Below, piece after piece: positions 22,307 through 36,422 of a stretch of DNA of 64,000 nucleotides; within the stretch, counting starts at the first letter, position 1, and every line of letters begins with the position of its first letter. Under the pieces are notes generated by a model. It did no database searches and was not told the DNA's origin. It saw only the letters and a list, made by a program, of their open reading frames with translations. A program made the translations under genes and the position numbers. The DNA comes from Plasmopara viticola (lineage: Eukaryota > Oomycota > Peronosporomycetes > Peronosporales > Peronosporaceae). The stretch spans positions 1 to 64,000 of the forward strand of contig MBPM02000177.1 in assembly GCA_001695595.3 (NCBI GenBank). Direction: 5' to 3'.

Positions 22307-25300
22307 ATAGTAGTTCCCACGATGTAATGTTGGGTAAACCGTGGTTTACAGGTGGTTTACAGCTCATGAACCAATCATAAACTGGCGAACGCATTAAGTC
22401 TCATACAATACAAGCGATAATCAACCTGACCCTCCAACTGAACATGAAATTATTTCCGCGTCAGAATTTCAAAGAAATTAAAGAAGGCAGAATATGAAGA
22501 AGTTTATCGTATTAAAGTTTGTCAAGCCTTTGTGCATGAAGAGCAAAAAGAGCCAAAACTTCAATTTTTGCTGGATTCATTCCAAGACGTTTTTCCAAAG
22601 AAATTGCCAGATGCTTTACCGCCACATCGTTTGTTAGAGTTTGAATGACCATAAAATCAGGAGCTCAGCCAAGTGATCGACCACCTTTTCGTTTATCACA
22701 AGTGGAACAAGATGCATTACAGAAATTTGTTGACGAAAACCTATCACGCGGTTGGATTGAATTATCTGACTCGCCTTAGGTATCCAATATATTTGGTATA
22801 CCAAAGAAGGATCCGAAGACAGGAACAAGTGTTTCACGTTTCACATGGATTCGATCTGGTAACGCAAACATATTGTTGCGATGGGTTATTGATTTTCGGT
22901 ATGTCAACTCTCACACCATTGTTCCAAAGATTCCCTTGCCACGCATTGACGAACTATTTGATAAGATGCAAGGAAACTGTTACTTTACTGTGATTGATTT
23001 GGCGCAAGGCTATCATCAAATGCGCTTTCATCCAAACAGCAAGAAGTATACCGCATTTCGTACAAGTAATGAAACCTATTAATGGTTTGTTGCACCAATG
23101 GGTCTTGCATGAATGACAGGAGTTTGGTCACGACTCATGCAAGTTCTATTTGGAAAATTTCCATTTGTTGTCGTATACTTGGATGACATTTGTGGGTTTA
23201 ACACACTTATGCTGAACACTTAGTTCATTTAAAAACCGTGTTTCAAATTTTGCGAAAAGAAAAGCTTTATGCTCATATCGGCAAGTGTAAATTTGCACTA
23301 GAAGAAGTCAGCTTTTTGGGTCATACTGTATTACGGAAAGGATTGTCTGTTGATAATTCCAAAACAGAAGCAATTGCTAAATGGCCAGTGCCATCTTCAT
23401 TTAAAGAACTTCAAAGTTTTCTCGGCTTAGTTGGTTATTATCGCCGCTTTATTCATGAATTTGCTCAAGTTGTTTTGCCATTAAGCAAGCTTGTGAAGAA
23501 GGACATACAGTGGACTTGGGGGAAGACCAAGATCGTGCTTTTGCTAGTCTAAAGTCTGCTTTGCAGTCTGCACCAGTACTCACCTTACCTAGTTTCTCAC
23601 GCCCTTTTGTACTCACTACAGATGCGTCAGGATTGTGCTTTGGTGGTGTACTTTCGCAATTTGTAAACGGTCATGATCATCCTGTTGCTTTCTATTCTAT
23701 GAAGCTTGGTGTTCATGAAGTTAATTAGCCGGCACATGAAAAGGAATTATTTGCAATAAAAGCTGGTCTCGACCAATGGCGTCATTATCTTTACGGTCAT
23801 CAATTTGAAATATTCACGGATAATAGTGCATGCTCATGGCTGCTTCATCATCCTAAAGTGTCCCCTAAATTAGCAAGATATTTGACAACATTTTCCCAGT
23901 ATACTTTTACGATTCATGACATCAATGGTGCTCTTAATGTCGTCGCTGATGCATTGTCGCGTCGACCAAACGAATGTGCTCCTTCAACTATCGAATTTCA
24001 TGAATGTGATGCTAAATGTCAAGCTCGAGGTTCTCGTTTGCGTGTTTCACCATCTGGGCCAACTCTGCTCCGGGAGGGGCCTGAGTCACTTCAAGTTGCT
24101 GCAGTAATGATTGCATCTTATATCGAGTTGTCGCCAGATGTCCGCAAAATGTTCCATCAAGGTTATGTCAATGATCCTGAGTTTCAAGATTCATAGACGA
24201 AGTCTGATACTGACACATTGTTCATTAAACATGACGAATTATTGTTGCTACGTACTTCCAACAAAGTTGCAAGACTTTGGGTGCCGAACAACGATCGTTT
24301 GCGAACTCAAGTCATTTCGCAATATCATGACTCTGCGTTAGCTGCTCATCCTGGCAATCGCAGAACTTTCTTGCGAGTTGCACAGTGGTATCATTGGAAG
24401 ACATTACAAAATGATATCAAGGAATATGTCAAGACGTGTGAAACTTGTACACGCTGGAAACATGACAATCAACGAAAAAATGGATTACTTATGAGCAATG
24501 CTGGCATGTTGTGTCAATGGATTTTATAACTGGAATACCTGTTTCAAATGCTTTTGATGCCATTCTATCTGTTGTCGACAGATTGTCAAAACGTACCAAG
24601 AACGCTGCAGTGCATGCGAATGATGATGCATCTGCAACAGCCAAAGCATTCTTTGAAGCTGTACTTTGATACCATGGAATACCTAAAGTATCATCAGTGA
24701 CAGAGATAGCAAGTTTACTTCATCCTTTTGGAAGTCTCTGATGACAATCATGGGTGCTCGACTTTGTATGACAACAGCAGATCGTGCTCAAGCCGATGGA
24801 CAAACGGAACGACAAAACTTAGTCGTTGAAGATGCACTTAGATGTATGGTGTCCTATCACGGAACAGATTGGACAAATTACTTAGGCACCATCGAATATG
24901 CTCATTCAACACTTGTCAGTGCATCTACTGGATATTCTCCATTTGAGATTGACACCGGGAGAAAAGAACGTTCTCCTTGGCAAAAAGGAATAAGTGGAAG
25001 TGATTCGAAAGTGAAAATTAATGTTCACGCTAAAGAGTTCGTGGAAAAAAGACAAAAGATAATTGAACAAGCACGAAAGAATTTACTAAAAGCTCAAGCC
25101 ACTCAAAAGCAATATTATGATCAGAAACGTAGAGTACATCAAGTTGAATTTCAAGTTGGAGATCTAGTTATGCTAGATACTCGAAGAATCTCTTTAAGAC
25201 ATGCTGCCAAAGATATGGAAAATAAACGGGCGAAATTTGCAGCAGGAAAAGTTGGGCCATATGAAATCATCAAGATGATAAATCCCAATGTGGCAAAACT

Positions 25301-25511
25301 TAAGTTGCCACCAAGCATGCAAAGAATTAATCCGACCTTCAATGTCGATGTATTGTCGAAGTACGAGCCGACACCAGACAAGTTCCTTAGTCGTCCTATT
25401 CCCAAAGCGTCGAAGTTTGTGGACAATGACTCAGCTGATCAGCTTCAAATCATTCAACGTGTTTCGAAGAAGAGACAATTTAATCGCCACTTGTCCAGTG
25501 GCATGGTGTAG
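22307..25511 (+). pseudogene. retrotransposon Pol remnant (RT, RNase H, integrase)
   Basis: Pol is broken into many frames. Reverse transcriptase is recognised by VIDFRYVNSHT, IPLPRIDELFDKM, FTVIDLAQGYHQMRFH and the catalytic VVYLDDI at about 23176-23190. RNase H has LTTDASGLCFGGVLSQF near 23610. Integrase has a zinc-finger region near 24345-24460 (AAHPGNRRTFLR, CETCTRW), core remnants (DRLSK, TTADRAQADGQTERQN, IEYAHSTLVSASTGYSPFE) and a C-terminal GPY-type motif (FAAGKVGPYEII). In-frame stops include those near 23081, 23109, 23727, 24196 and 24667. The 3' part from 24741 to 25511 is still a clean 256-codon frame. Confidence 0.94.
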
Positions 25512-25566
25512 CTCACTGGAATGATCTCGTTGCCGACTTTAAATAGCGACAACGAGAAATCAAATC

Positions 25567-25574
25567 GGGGAGGA
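25567..25574 (+). other. polypurine tract
   Basis: GGGGAGGA directly precedes the TG of the 3' LTR, as expected for the plus-strand primer. Confidence 0.85.
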
Positions 25575-25896
25575 TGTAAGGAACCACACTCACATGTTCT
25601 AGAACCATTCTAAAATGTCAGCGAGTGTAGGTTACAAACATTCTATATGTTTTCGTAAACAAACTTAACCCACATTCAAGGAGAGATGATACATATATTC
25701 ATATTAGTTAATAGGAAAGGCGACGTACTAGGAGGAAAGACTTACATGAAAAAGACAGTAGGTAGAAAGTGGATAGATTACATATAAGTAGGAAATCAGT
25801 CTAAGAAATAAACTCACTTTTTTAGTTCGCCACAAATCTACAACTGAACCTACAACCTACAGTCCAACACTGCCTACCAACACCCAGATCCTCACA
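25575..25896 (+). repeat. 3' LTR
   Basis: A 322-bp copy of the terminal repeat, TG...CA, with an 8-bp segment absent from the 5' copy. It is followed directly by the AAAAT target duplication. Confidence 0.96.
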
Positions 25897-25901
25897 AAAA
25901 T

Positions 25902-28900
25902 GAAACCAAGTCACCTTTTGCAATATCTTCATGAGTAAGAGATCATTTGAGTTTGTACACAACTTGGACATCAAGGATTTGTACTTAATGCTTGAGCCTG
26001 TAGCGCTTTCTTATACGTTGCATAAGACAAAGAGGCAAATACTTCTAGGCCGTGTTGCGTGAGAAGTAGAAAACTAATTGTTTGGAGATAGACATCATAG
26101 TGTTTATAGGCCGAAATCGAAAAAAAGGATTGATCGTTCGAATTTCTAGGCTAACAATACGGTCACCTTAAACAAGAAATCAGTCTGATTCATTTATAAC
26201 AATGTCGTGGAATTAATAATAATAGTTGTTGATGGCTAGATCGGCCATTCACTCTACACTGATGACGTCAAGAACTCCAAAAGCACGACTGTAGGGCCCG
26301 ATCGGGTAGGCTCTACAAGATCCAAGTTACTACACACGTTTGATATATTGGATGAGCCACATTTTGTCTACGAATTAGATCAGCTGCGCTTGACTGGATC
26401 GTCCTCGAGAAGTGCTCACTTCGCTGGAAGGACTGATCTGATCTAGCATAAAATTTAGGTGATACACGTCACATATGCCTATTCGTAAGATGTATCAGCA
26501 GACGGGATGTAAGTGCTTGTGGATATTCGCAACGATGCGATTGGAGTGTTAGACATCTCAAGTTAAAACCAAGTGATTTTGCTGCGCTCCCTTGGTTGAG
26601 GCAGTGTAAATTGGAGGCTCCTTGAAACCAGAGACCCTTGCCGTCACCTTGACAGCCTTACAAAGCGCTAGGAAAGCAACTATAGTCAGCGTCACGGTTT
26701 AATAAAAGCGGATATTCTTTGAACGAAGTATCTGTGATAAGAATGTTATTACCTGACCACTCAGGCACCGTACTCTACGTAACAGGTGAGTTTTAGTCGT
26801 TAATTTCGTTAATTGCATAAGCGGCCGTATCTCTATTTTGTGAGAATTGTTTTCAATTTACGTAATTATCGAACGCTAAGTAGCATAAGGCTCGCGTCGG
26901 AAAGCTTTAATAAACCACGTGATCTACCTAACCTTAATTCTATTCGTGAATGTTAGTGGTCAAGCACTAGAAACAAAATATTTCCTGATATTGCACAACA
27001 TTGTAGCCGATATATACCCGACGCGTCGTCCACACAGCATTGAGAACAACTGACTTTATCGCCACCGAGCCAGCAAAGGAGCAAGATAAGCTTGTTTACT
27101 GGTCAAAACTGGGCTCCGAACTAATCTGCTGCACGAAAGTATTAATATTCTCCTGATCGACAACCTGGTAGGCAAAAAAGTCGTACCATCATAATGTAAA
27201 TCGTCTCTCTGGAATGACTGTCAAAAAACCTTGCACACATTTTGAAATGCGAAGGAGAGCCTGCCAGCGTAGACGGCACTGACGACGACCAAAAATAGCG
27301 CCAATGTGAAAGCTATACTTTTACAGTTGGAAGTGATGTTCTAGTGCACGGTCGCTTGGCTTGAACAAGCATACGTAAAACGAGTGTTTAAGGCTGCGGT
27401 AACCCTGAATTGGACCATTACTGGACAAAGCAAGAGTGCTACACAGTTAGGCTTATGAAATGCATAGCACGGTTGCACCCAACAAATGAAGTGGATCCTT
27501 GATTGACCAACCGCGAAGCCGTCGAATCCAGACATTGGCGTTTTAAAAGTTTAACGAATCACTGAGGAGCCAAGCATTGCAGTGAGTGACAGACTTCAAG
27601 CTCAACCGCGGTTGATTCTATTGGTGGGACAAATGACTCGTGGGTGACAAAGCTAGGGTTGTCCCGAGGGGTGTGGTGTTGGCTACGTAAAAATGTTATA
27701 AGCCAAGACTTCGTCTCGAGCATCTCTGAGATTATTTTGAGCTCGGCCGGTATATTGACAACAGCAATCTCGTCGTACGGATAGACGCTGTACACTGTGT
27801 CACCTCCGTCAACAAAAATATTTGGCTGAAATTTTGTTCGTGTTGAGACTGTAGCGGCCGTCAATGGCTAGAGTATAAGAATTGCTACAAGTGGGGCCAC
27901 GTAAAGCGGGTCTGTGCGAGTCTATGGCGTCCTACACAAGTGTTGATCAAAGGCCTCACCTGAAAATGATAGCCCTCTACACTAAGTAGGAACGCCCACG
28001 AATCGGTTGTAAGTTAAACAAGCAAGAAGTACGGAGATTTTTCGAGGTGTAGAGATGAAAGCTACCGAAATCCACGTGCCTAGACTATAACGTGGAACGG
28101 TGGTAGCGGTCCAGCCTAGATTAAGATCGAGTTCCGTACCCCTCACTACAATACGGATGTTAATTGCGTTTAGACCCTACTTCGTACGCACCCATTTCAA
28201 TACGAGTTGGAAAGGGCAGTTCCACTTTTGGAACTTGAATGCTCGTCCGCTTTAGTGACCTCTCTCTGGCTGACTTAATGCAGATCCTATGTATACCGAT
28301 TCAGGTACCTTTCGGTCCTGGGTCGACTAATAACTCAAACGGTTTTTTTCTAGGTGTGAAAGAATACTCGTGTCATGAGCTGGGAGTCAAAATGTCATTT
28401 TCAACGGCATGCCAATGCTGTTAAATTTCCAACAACGCTACGGAGCGCCGACATGGTGATCGTTTTTATTAAACTTCGACACGATGCCGAGAAAAAGGTG
28501 TGGGTCATGAAGTAGCCCTTGGTCAACATAAACCTAATCCACAACTTTCTCTGACTTGTTAAAAAAAAGATTTTGCAAAATTTATAAAGCCGGTACCCAG
28601 ATGCTTTGATCCAGGAGCGCCTTTAGCAGGCACCCAATTTGCCTTTGCTTGACGCGACAAAGTCGTAAGAAGTCATTCGTGACGCTTTATACCATGCCAT
28701 CGCTTGAAAGTTATCAGCACGTCATCTCACTCCAATTTAGAAAGCTTAAGGCTGCCGAATAGAACAAACACGTTCATGACAAGTAGTTATTTTTGCTATA
28801 AAGCAAGCACTGGAAAAGATCCATTTGCATCGTTAGACCTTTGTAGTCGAGTTCGGCCACTCGTATTCGAGGGCGGTGATGTCCCAGCGAATAGTATTCA

Positions 28901-31900
28901 GCATGAGTCGCTGTTTAAAACGACAATTTCGTACGATATACTTTATAAGGCCAATTTATGTTCGTCCGGGTGAGAGAAAATCATTTCCTCAGTTTCCGCC
29001 ACGTAATTACGGTTCAAAGGGGTGGCCAAACACGTGAGGCCTTGTGAGACATCAAATCCATGGCTCAAATGTCGACTCGTTCGTATAGGCTGCCCATACC
29101 GGCAGACTTGGGAAAATTCATAGGTCTCGAATTGTCGAATGGTTGCTAGCAGTAGAAAACAACACGAGCATCGAAGTGTTCGTATGCCCCTTAAGCAAGT
29201 TAGTGCATTTGGCACCTACCTATTACCGAAGGCTTCTCACGTATGCAATTTCCTAAGATTTAGTTTTTCGGACACTGTAGCCTTGTGTAACACCCCGCAA
29301 TTAACCGCTGCAATTCAGCAAACACAATAGTAAATATTTGGAACCCGCGGGTCGGTGTCAACAGAAGACCTTTTGCGCACAGCTCGTGAGACAGAAAATG
29401 TAGAGCATGTACTCAAATATATAATACGCAGTGTATGCGTTGAGGCACCACATTTCCAGCCAACATAATATCAAAGGCTATGTTAATTAGCTCACAAATC
29501 GACAAGCTTTACATTCTCTTGTGTAAGCGAGTATGGTGCCAACAAATTCGTTGGTTATTAGAAAATCGTCGGTATAAAAACTAGTAAGCGAGAGGCTCAA
29601 ATAGCCTTGCATTCTTTGGTCTCTACTTTGAAACCAGCCTTTCTTCAGCTAATGTCATCTGACTCCGCAAAACGTTGCCTGGATTATCACCTTAAATAGA
29701 TAGAGTATGTGCCTGCATCGTTTCGAGATGTTTGAACAAAATTTACTGACAAATATGGGACGGTCGATTTTAATGACTTGAGGTCATATGCTACATGGCC
29801 GAAATAGTCCAACTTTTTACAAAAGTGGATCACACCAAAAATTGGCTCGGTCGACCGATTCTACAACGAGAGTAATCGCGATTGGGCACATTTCTTCGCG
29901 TAAAACTTGATGCTGCTATCATGAGGAAAGTACAAGGTGAGGCAAGAGCGGACCATCCCAGTGCCTCTTGACTGCCAAGAGTAGCAACACTTTTGTGGGG
30001 AGTGCTTAATATAGTGGAGGTGCTTTGACTGACGTCATGAGCTTCTTATATTGTATTTCAATTAGACCGCTTAACAAAACGCGTGAGAGACGTTTAGCTT
30101 ACGATGTAGGATCGGAAGCTACAATCGCTTTGATATTATGTAACAGTCTTTTGAGCCTACATTGGAAGCAACCACCTTTTCGCGCTCAGAGCTTGTGTTC
30201 AGCGCCTAGATTGACGTCATGCTGTGTCTTAAACATCTCTGATTCGGGTTGTCTCCGACCCTTCAGAGAAAGCCTGCACTTTTCGCCAACAGAGTTTGAG
30301 CCTTAGGCTAAACACCCAAGAGGCTTACCCAGTCCAAAAATATGTTCATCAATTCAATGGGATGGCAACAGACATGTAAGAGTGTCTTCAGACCACCAAA
30401 TCTACAAACTTCTTACCAAGTAGAATCCATAAGTTGGACTTGATGTTGTGCTAAAAGCACGCGCATATTCGCCGTAAGGTTGCAAAAGAAGTAGGGATTA
30501 TCGTAGCAAGTTTCATTTAAACACGCCATCGCAAAATGCAAAGCAATTGAAAAAAGTACTTTTCGGAGTTATGACCCTAGTTGACCGGATAATGCATTTA
30601 AATCTTTTTCTCTATTTGTTCGAGGCGTTTCCTAGAGAAAGAGCAAATATCTCACGAGACGTCTACTTGTATCTATTTAAGCGGTAGATGAGCCGCTTAA
30701 ACCATCGCCGACAGCGCTGGCAATCTCAGTCTTTCAGACACTGTCTTGCGGGCTGTTGACTCCTTTATCACTCTTTTTCTATTTTCAACGCTAATGATAC
30801 AACCAAAGAAGGCAACTCGGGTCGAGATTTCATTCCTGAAATACCTTAAACTTCTTTGTCCTCAATTGCGAGGCATGTGGCGACCGGTAAGTGTGACGAT
30901 CTTTCGTGGCTTGAACCCGATCAACTGAGCCAATCTGACAGCTTTTTTTAGCTTGAGGCTTCAATTCGGACGCGAGTTTACCGGGGTGTCTGCGGCGCTC
31001 CTTATGTTCTACACGAAGGCATAGATGTCTGTGGACTAACGATTGAAAGAGAGCGATATGCACGAGTTTTGAGCAGTAGTGGAGTGAGCATTAAATATTT
31101 CGGTTTTACCTGAGCAGCTTTTCGGGGGGCAAGTCACTTGTAAGTCGCCCCGCACGGCGTGGATGTAATCATTGTAGTAGATGCAGCCTTTGGCATGGAG
31201 GCCATTTTAGGCGTAGAGGCACCTTGAGATCATGAAAGGATCCTTTTTCTTAAGTTGGACAGGTCATCATTTTATGACCCGGCTGACTGGCTGACTTCTT
31301 TGGTCATTGCTATGACCGAACCGACTTCGATACGGTACAAGAACTAATCTTAGTGCTGGAAGTTATAGTGAGCTGCTACATACAGTTACATATTTTGCTG
31401 AAGCTCACCACTTAAATGAACTTTGTGGCACGACAGGTACCGAATCGGTCTTGATACCTGTGTGCACATTATAAAGATTCTAAAAGTATAATATTCCTGC
31501 TCAAGTTGTGGTAGTAAGTTTGAGTATCTATTATAAATTAAAGGTGAGGCCGAAACACATTGGGGTTCAATTTAATTGATAGGTTGTTATTTTGGAATTT
31601 GTTGCACACTTTGATCATCGAACGATCTCATATTGTCAAGCACATCCCCTCTCTGTGAGGTGCTGTGTGACCGCGTGACATTGGACGCAAATTTTTGAAG
31701 TTTTTTGCTTTCAGCACGTGAAATAATTAGTACAACCGGCACTACTCGGGATATCTGCTATGCATCAATAACATCGATTCTATCATGTCGATTACCAGTC
31801 TACCGCGTTTCAATACAGAGCGAGGCTGACTGCGTTTTAAGATAGTGAATGACCTTATAGATAGAATGAAGCTTATGACTTTCCTCGCGTCTTAGGAATT

Positions 31901-34900
31901 AAAGATGTTCCTCGAGAGCACAAAGAAGTGTGTGCTAGTGCTGGTGAATTATTATAGTATCCGCGACTTTTACACATTGTTACGAGACGGTGTTACATTG
32001 CTGTAGCGACTCGATAAGACTAAGGCGGCTGATAAAGTAAGGGATTCTGCCTATCGGCACAATTGGAGAAGATGTCTTCGGGGACATGCGCTCTTAAAAG
32101 AGCACGAATTAAAACTACCAAGACCGAATGCGTGCTTTCACGCTGCCCTCTGCTCAATCCTGCTCATCTTTATCTTGCTCAGCTTGGATCGAATTGTTGG
32201 TCGTACACAAATGGCGACTTCAGGGAATTCATACCTACTGCTGGGTTGAGCTCACGATTTTCAAGTGCCGATTTAAGATCAGTAGCTTCATTATGAGCAT
32301 GCTCCTCAGATTTGCTCAACATACATTTCGTAACCTCGCTAGCCGTTTCGCCTTAAACCAGACAATCCAATTTGCTCTCGTAGGCGTAAAAGAAATTGAC
32401 GGGATTGACTGCTCCGACAACACTAAAGCTCTGTTAGTGCTACTACCTAAAGAACCGTAGGCTTGTGATAAACCTTAAAATTTAATCGTGACAAATCCAC
32501 AGCCTATAGCGCTAAATATAGGCTTTTTTTTGTGTCTAACTTAATCCGCGAACGAAAAAGTGCTTTTTGGATCTAATTCAAAAAGCAGACGCACTTCATT
32601 TCGATATTTCTGCTTCTCTTATTTACTCACTTTCTTACAAGCGTACGCAATGACTAAATACGCCTTTCTATCTCTTTCGTTAGGCAAGCTACACGGTCCA
32701 ATAAAAACGTAAGGCTTAAACGATTTGAAGAATCGGTTTTTTTAAACTTACATGTTTTGCCCCGCTGACACGCTTCCATCTTGATTATTTTTACCTAACT
32801 CTTCAAAAGCGTTGCACTTATCAAACACGCTAAAACGTTTACACTGGGGACGACACTTCTCAGGGAAGCTAAAAATTCCACGAGGGAAGACCCATTCTGC
32901 TAAAAACATACAAGCTTATTCAAAAATGAATACGCGCTACATAATTCGAGAATAATACCTATCCACTAAGATAGATATAAGCGCTGGTAAATGTTTCTTT
33001 CCATGATGTTCAGGTTCAATCGCAGATTCTAGAATCCCAACGCAATGTCCAAGATTTACAGAAGCAGACAGCTATCAACATGATTTTCTACAATCAATAT
33101 GCCTTTATCGAGCATTTGTATCATCAAAAAGCGTTCAGCATACAAAGTAGTCGAGGATCCAGCGACAATCTCAACCTTTATTTTGTCACCTTTTTTCTGT
33201 AAAATATGACACACAAAGGCTTACATTTGCCCGTATCAGGTTTAAAATCGGAAGTTTTGCCTCTTGGTGTCGAAAGTTCATAAACAAGGCGTGAAGCCGC
33301 TCTGGCATCGCCACAAAAACTTCGATGTTTAGGAGCGCTTTGAAGCTCCCTCATGAAAACATCGTCATTATTACTTACGGTGACGTAGATTATATTAGTC
33401 TGTACGGATACTTTAACGCTTTAAGAGCCGGAAAACGCATGATATTTACCCGGCAGTCCTTTGACATTAGTGTGAATTCGATACAAAGAAAAGCTGATGA
33501 TGTAAGACCTCGATCCACTCATCACTTCCACCAGAAGAAGGCCTTCTCGTGGACAGTACACAGCATTCGCGCTGTGCGTGGACTCTTATCAGTATTTGAA
33601 ACTTTCTCACTTGCATCTTTTCGGCGCTCTTATTCTCAATCCACCCACGCGTGCTCGCAGTATTGCTCAACAACTTGACTTAAATTGTACCGTTTACTGA
33701 AGCTTCTTACGAATTTATACCTTACGAAATCTCTCAGAGTCCGCTATTTGTATCACGTCGACAAAGTTGTGGTCCGTAAGACTATCGCTTTGCGTATAAC
33801 GGATAAACGTTTTCGCCTTGTACGTACTCGGCTAAAATAGCAGCATTCATTCCAGCAAGTGAGGGCTTTGCTTAATATTAAGGGCTCCATCTAGCTTGTG
33901 GTGGTTACATAACTAACATCTACCTTTTCAGTCGCGAAAAGCATCGCGTTACAATTCGGGGCACTTGTACGGCTATACACTTCTACCTTTAAAATTAATA
34001 AGCTTGTGTATAAGCTTCCTTCCTACATAATGTTACCAGCCTGAAAAGAAAAATGTATCCTCTTCTTCCTTCATCGTCGTTTTTATTGTCTAGGTGCTCT
34101 CAAGGAAAGCGCTCTCAATATCGGAGCGCTCCACGCTTAGTATCACCTAAAGAAACTTATTATGGTATGTTCCGCCTCAACATAAAACGCACAATATTTC
34201 TTGTCTTAGTCTATCTTGAGATCTTCTCTGCCTGTTGTACTCTTTTGAGTAATGGTTATGTCTGTGGTTGCCTTTTACGAATTTTTTACTACACCGAACA
34301 GAAAAGCAACCTCATGCTATAATAAGACAGGCTAAGTTCATTTTATCGCAAGATACATACATCCCTGTATTGCTATTAATGCTCGTCGACCACATATCAA
34401 TTCACCCTTAAAGGTTCTGGTATCCGGAAGAGTGTGTGTCCTTGGTAAGCGTCTCCAATTTCACTAACAGACATTCTTCTGCTAAGAATGTCTCATACAA
34501 TACAGACAATATTTTTATTGGTCTTTGATGCTAAGAATGGCTCATACTAATCAAGCAATACTCTTGTTGTACCTTTGGGTTGGTGGTGCTGCTGAAGCAT
34601 CGCCTAGTCAATTTGCTGCAGCACTGGTGACTGAGTAAAAGCAGCACAAAATTCGCCTAACAAAAACGTTCCCTCGTCATGAAACTCGTTAGCATGAAAG
34701 TGCAGCCATTTATAAAACAAATTATCGAGTGTATTTGTGTTCGATATACCAAATCTGAAGTATAGCACCCTTCCATGCTAGCGAAAAAGCGTAGTCGCGC
34801 AAGTCTTGTTCTTCCAATTTACGCATTCCTTGGCAGACTCACTTCAGCTTATTTTAGCTACTTCGAGTCACATTCCATGCCGGGGTCACACAGCACTTTG

Positions 34901-36422
34901 CAAAAACGGCGTGCAGAAAGACTTGCGATCTTCTATTGAATGACTCTTCATTACCGGTCTTATGGATTGTGATAGATTGCAGTTTGAAGAGTGACATATT
35001 AAATACAATATTGTTATTTTGGTCAAAATTAGGATTTTGTATGAGCATAAAATCCAATTAGAACTTTGAGGCAAGGACTATTTTCATTGTCGTATTTTTT
35101 AATGTACGGCACCCAGGCTTTATCCCAATAGCTCGGCTTCCGTTACACTGTTGATGGTGAAATGTAAATTAACGTTGCATTTTCCTTATCGCGCTATATG
35201 ATCAGTCAACCTTCTGAGATATTGTCGACAATTTCATTTTGGAAATCGCGGTATGACTAAGAGTAGAGGTGTCACCAAACTTATGTCGTGGTTTCTTTTG
35301 CCGTCAGAATATACTATGCTTGAGGTTTCGAACACCACGCTCCTGATCGGTTATCAACAGCCTCGGCGCAGTTTTAGTAGTGTCCATAATCGCATTGCGT
35401 CATATACCCACTGTGGTGCAATAACGTAGTATATCTCTCTTTGTTCAGCCTTGTGTCTATTGAAAGTCACGACTTGTCACAAGAAGAACTCTCTCGTTAC
35501 AGTTAGCCGTGGTGATCAAGCTTGACAATATCATCTGTGTCGATCGCTAGATTTGAGCTAGAAGATTAGTATATCAGGATACATACTTAGTGCTTGCTCT
35601 ACAAGGAATTTAAGGTATAGATACATGCAATTTGGTTTTTTCTTGAACACGGATTTTCATACTAAGGAAACACTGAAAGTCTCTTTGCGAGCTCTTTAAA
35701 TCCACCAAACTAAATAATGCCACGAAAAATGTGGAATGCCACCACACATTCCATCCACTAAGTCAAGTGTCGATTCCTTTAGCCGCTTTACCACGCTGAT
35801 GTGTGTGCTTGAGATCAGTATTAACCTTGGAATTATAAATAAAGTCGGGCTCTGATCTAGCAGCACTCTAATATCATTGATGCAATACATCTTCTGGTCT
35901 CGCTATGAGGATGCAATGCAGTTTACTTCGCGTGTAGCGTTCATAATAATAATGTCAGCCGCTGTCATGTATTCGAAGTCACCTTTTATAAAAAAAAAAC
36001 TTCGAACAGATACGTGGTATTCGCGCTTAGCACCTACAATTAATATTTCGATAGTTGTAGTAGTATTTCTAGTATAGTTTATAATGACTGCATCTACTTC
36101 GCTACGAACCTCCTTAAGACAATTTGTCAACGCCTTGATTGAGGGCCTGAATGCAACATGAAGCATGAAATTGATTCCTTGCGCGAAAGTGGCCATAACT
36201 TTGGGCCGAAAATGTCACGTTCGATGCTTGAAATCATGTGAAACTCCTCATATCTGCCAAAAAGTTGATTGGAAAGACGGACACGCTTTGTATCCTAGAC
36301 ATTATTTGGTTCCGGTCACGGTACGAGTGTTGACTGCGAGAGTCTTCGTCGCTTTATCATTGGAATATCATGGCAGCTTCTCTTTAATCTACAGTCCGTC
36401 TACGTCATTCTCTTTCAATTTA
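25902..36422. other. 10.5-kb gene-free, AT-rich region
   Basis: I found no gene, RNA gene or complete mobile element. Open frames are mostly under 110 codons, without domains, and disagree in strand and phase. The longest somewhat coding-like frames are 27559-27864 (minus) and 33325-33678 (plus); neither has a recognisable family. The texture is that of old, mutated repeats next to the retrotransposon. A small tandem duplication at 34481 is listed separately. Confidence 0.5.
34481..34578. repeat. imperfect 49-bp tandem duplication
   Basis: GCTAAGAATG plus the following CTCATAC recur at 34481 and 34530, and the bases after each copy stay similar (CAATATTTTTATTG versus CAATACTCTTGTTG). The two units of about 49 bp are a local duplication in non-coding DNA. 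The first unit is preceded by a short palindrome, CATTCTT...AAGAATG. Confidence 0.65.

Larger units (their letters stand above)
20083..25896 (+). mobile_element. Ty3/Gypsy LTR retrotransposon, full-length but decayed
   Basis: A 5.8-kb element bounded by two direct LTRs that start TGTAAGGAACC and end CTCACA, flanked by the perfect 5-bp target duplication AAAAT (20078-20082 and 25897-25901). Inside, in order: a primer-binding site candidate, a 100-codon leading ORF, Gag with a CCHC zinc knuckle, retropepsin-like protease, reverse transcriptase with YLDD, RNase H, integrase with an HHCC finger and a GPY-type C-terminus, then a polypurine tract. The order RT-RH-IN places it in Ty3/Gypsy. Several stop codons and frame changes break gag-pol, so it is not autonomous. 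By eye the LTRs differ at roughly 15-18 positions plus an 8-bp indel (about 95% identity), so the insertion is moderately old. Confidence 0.97.
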
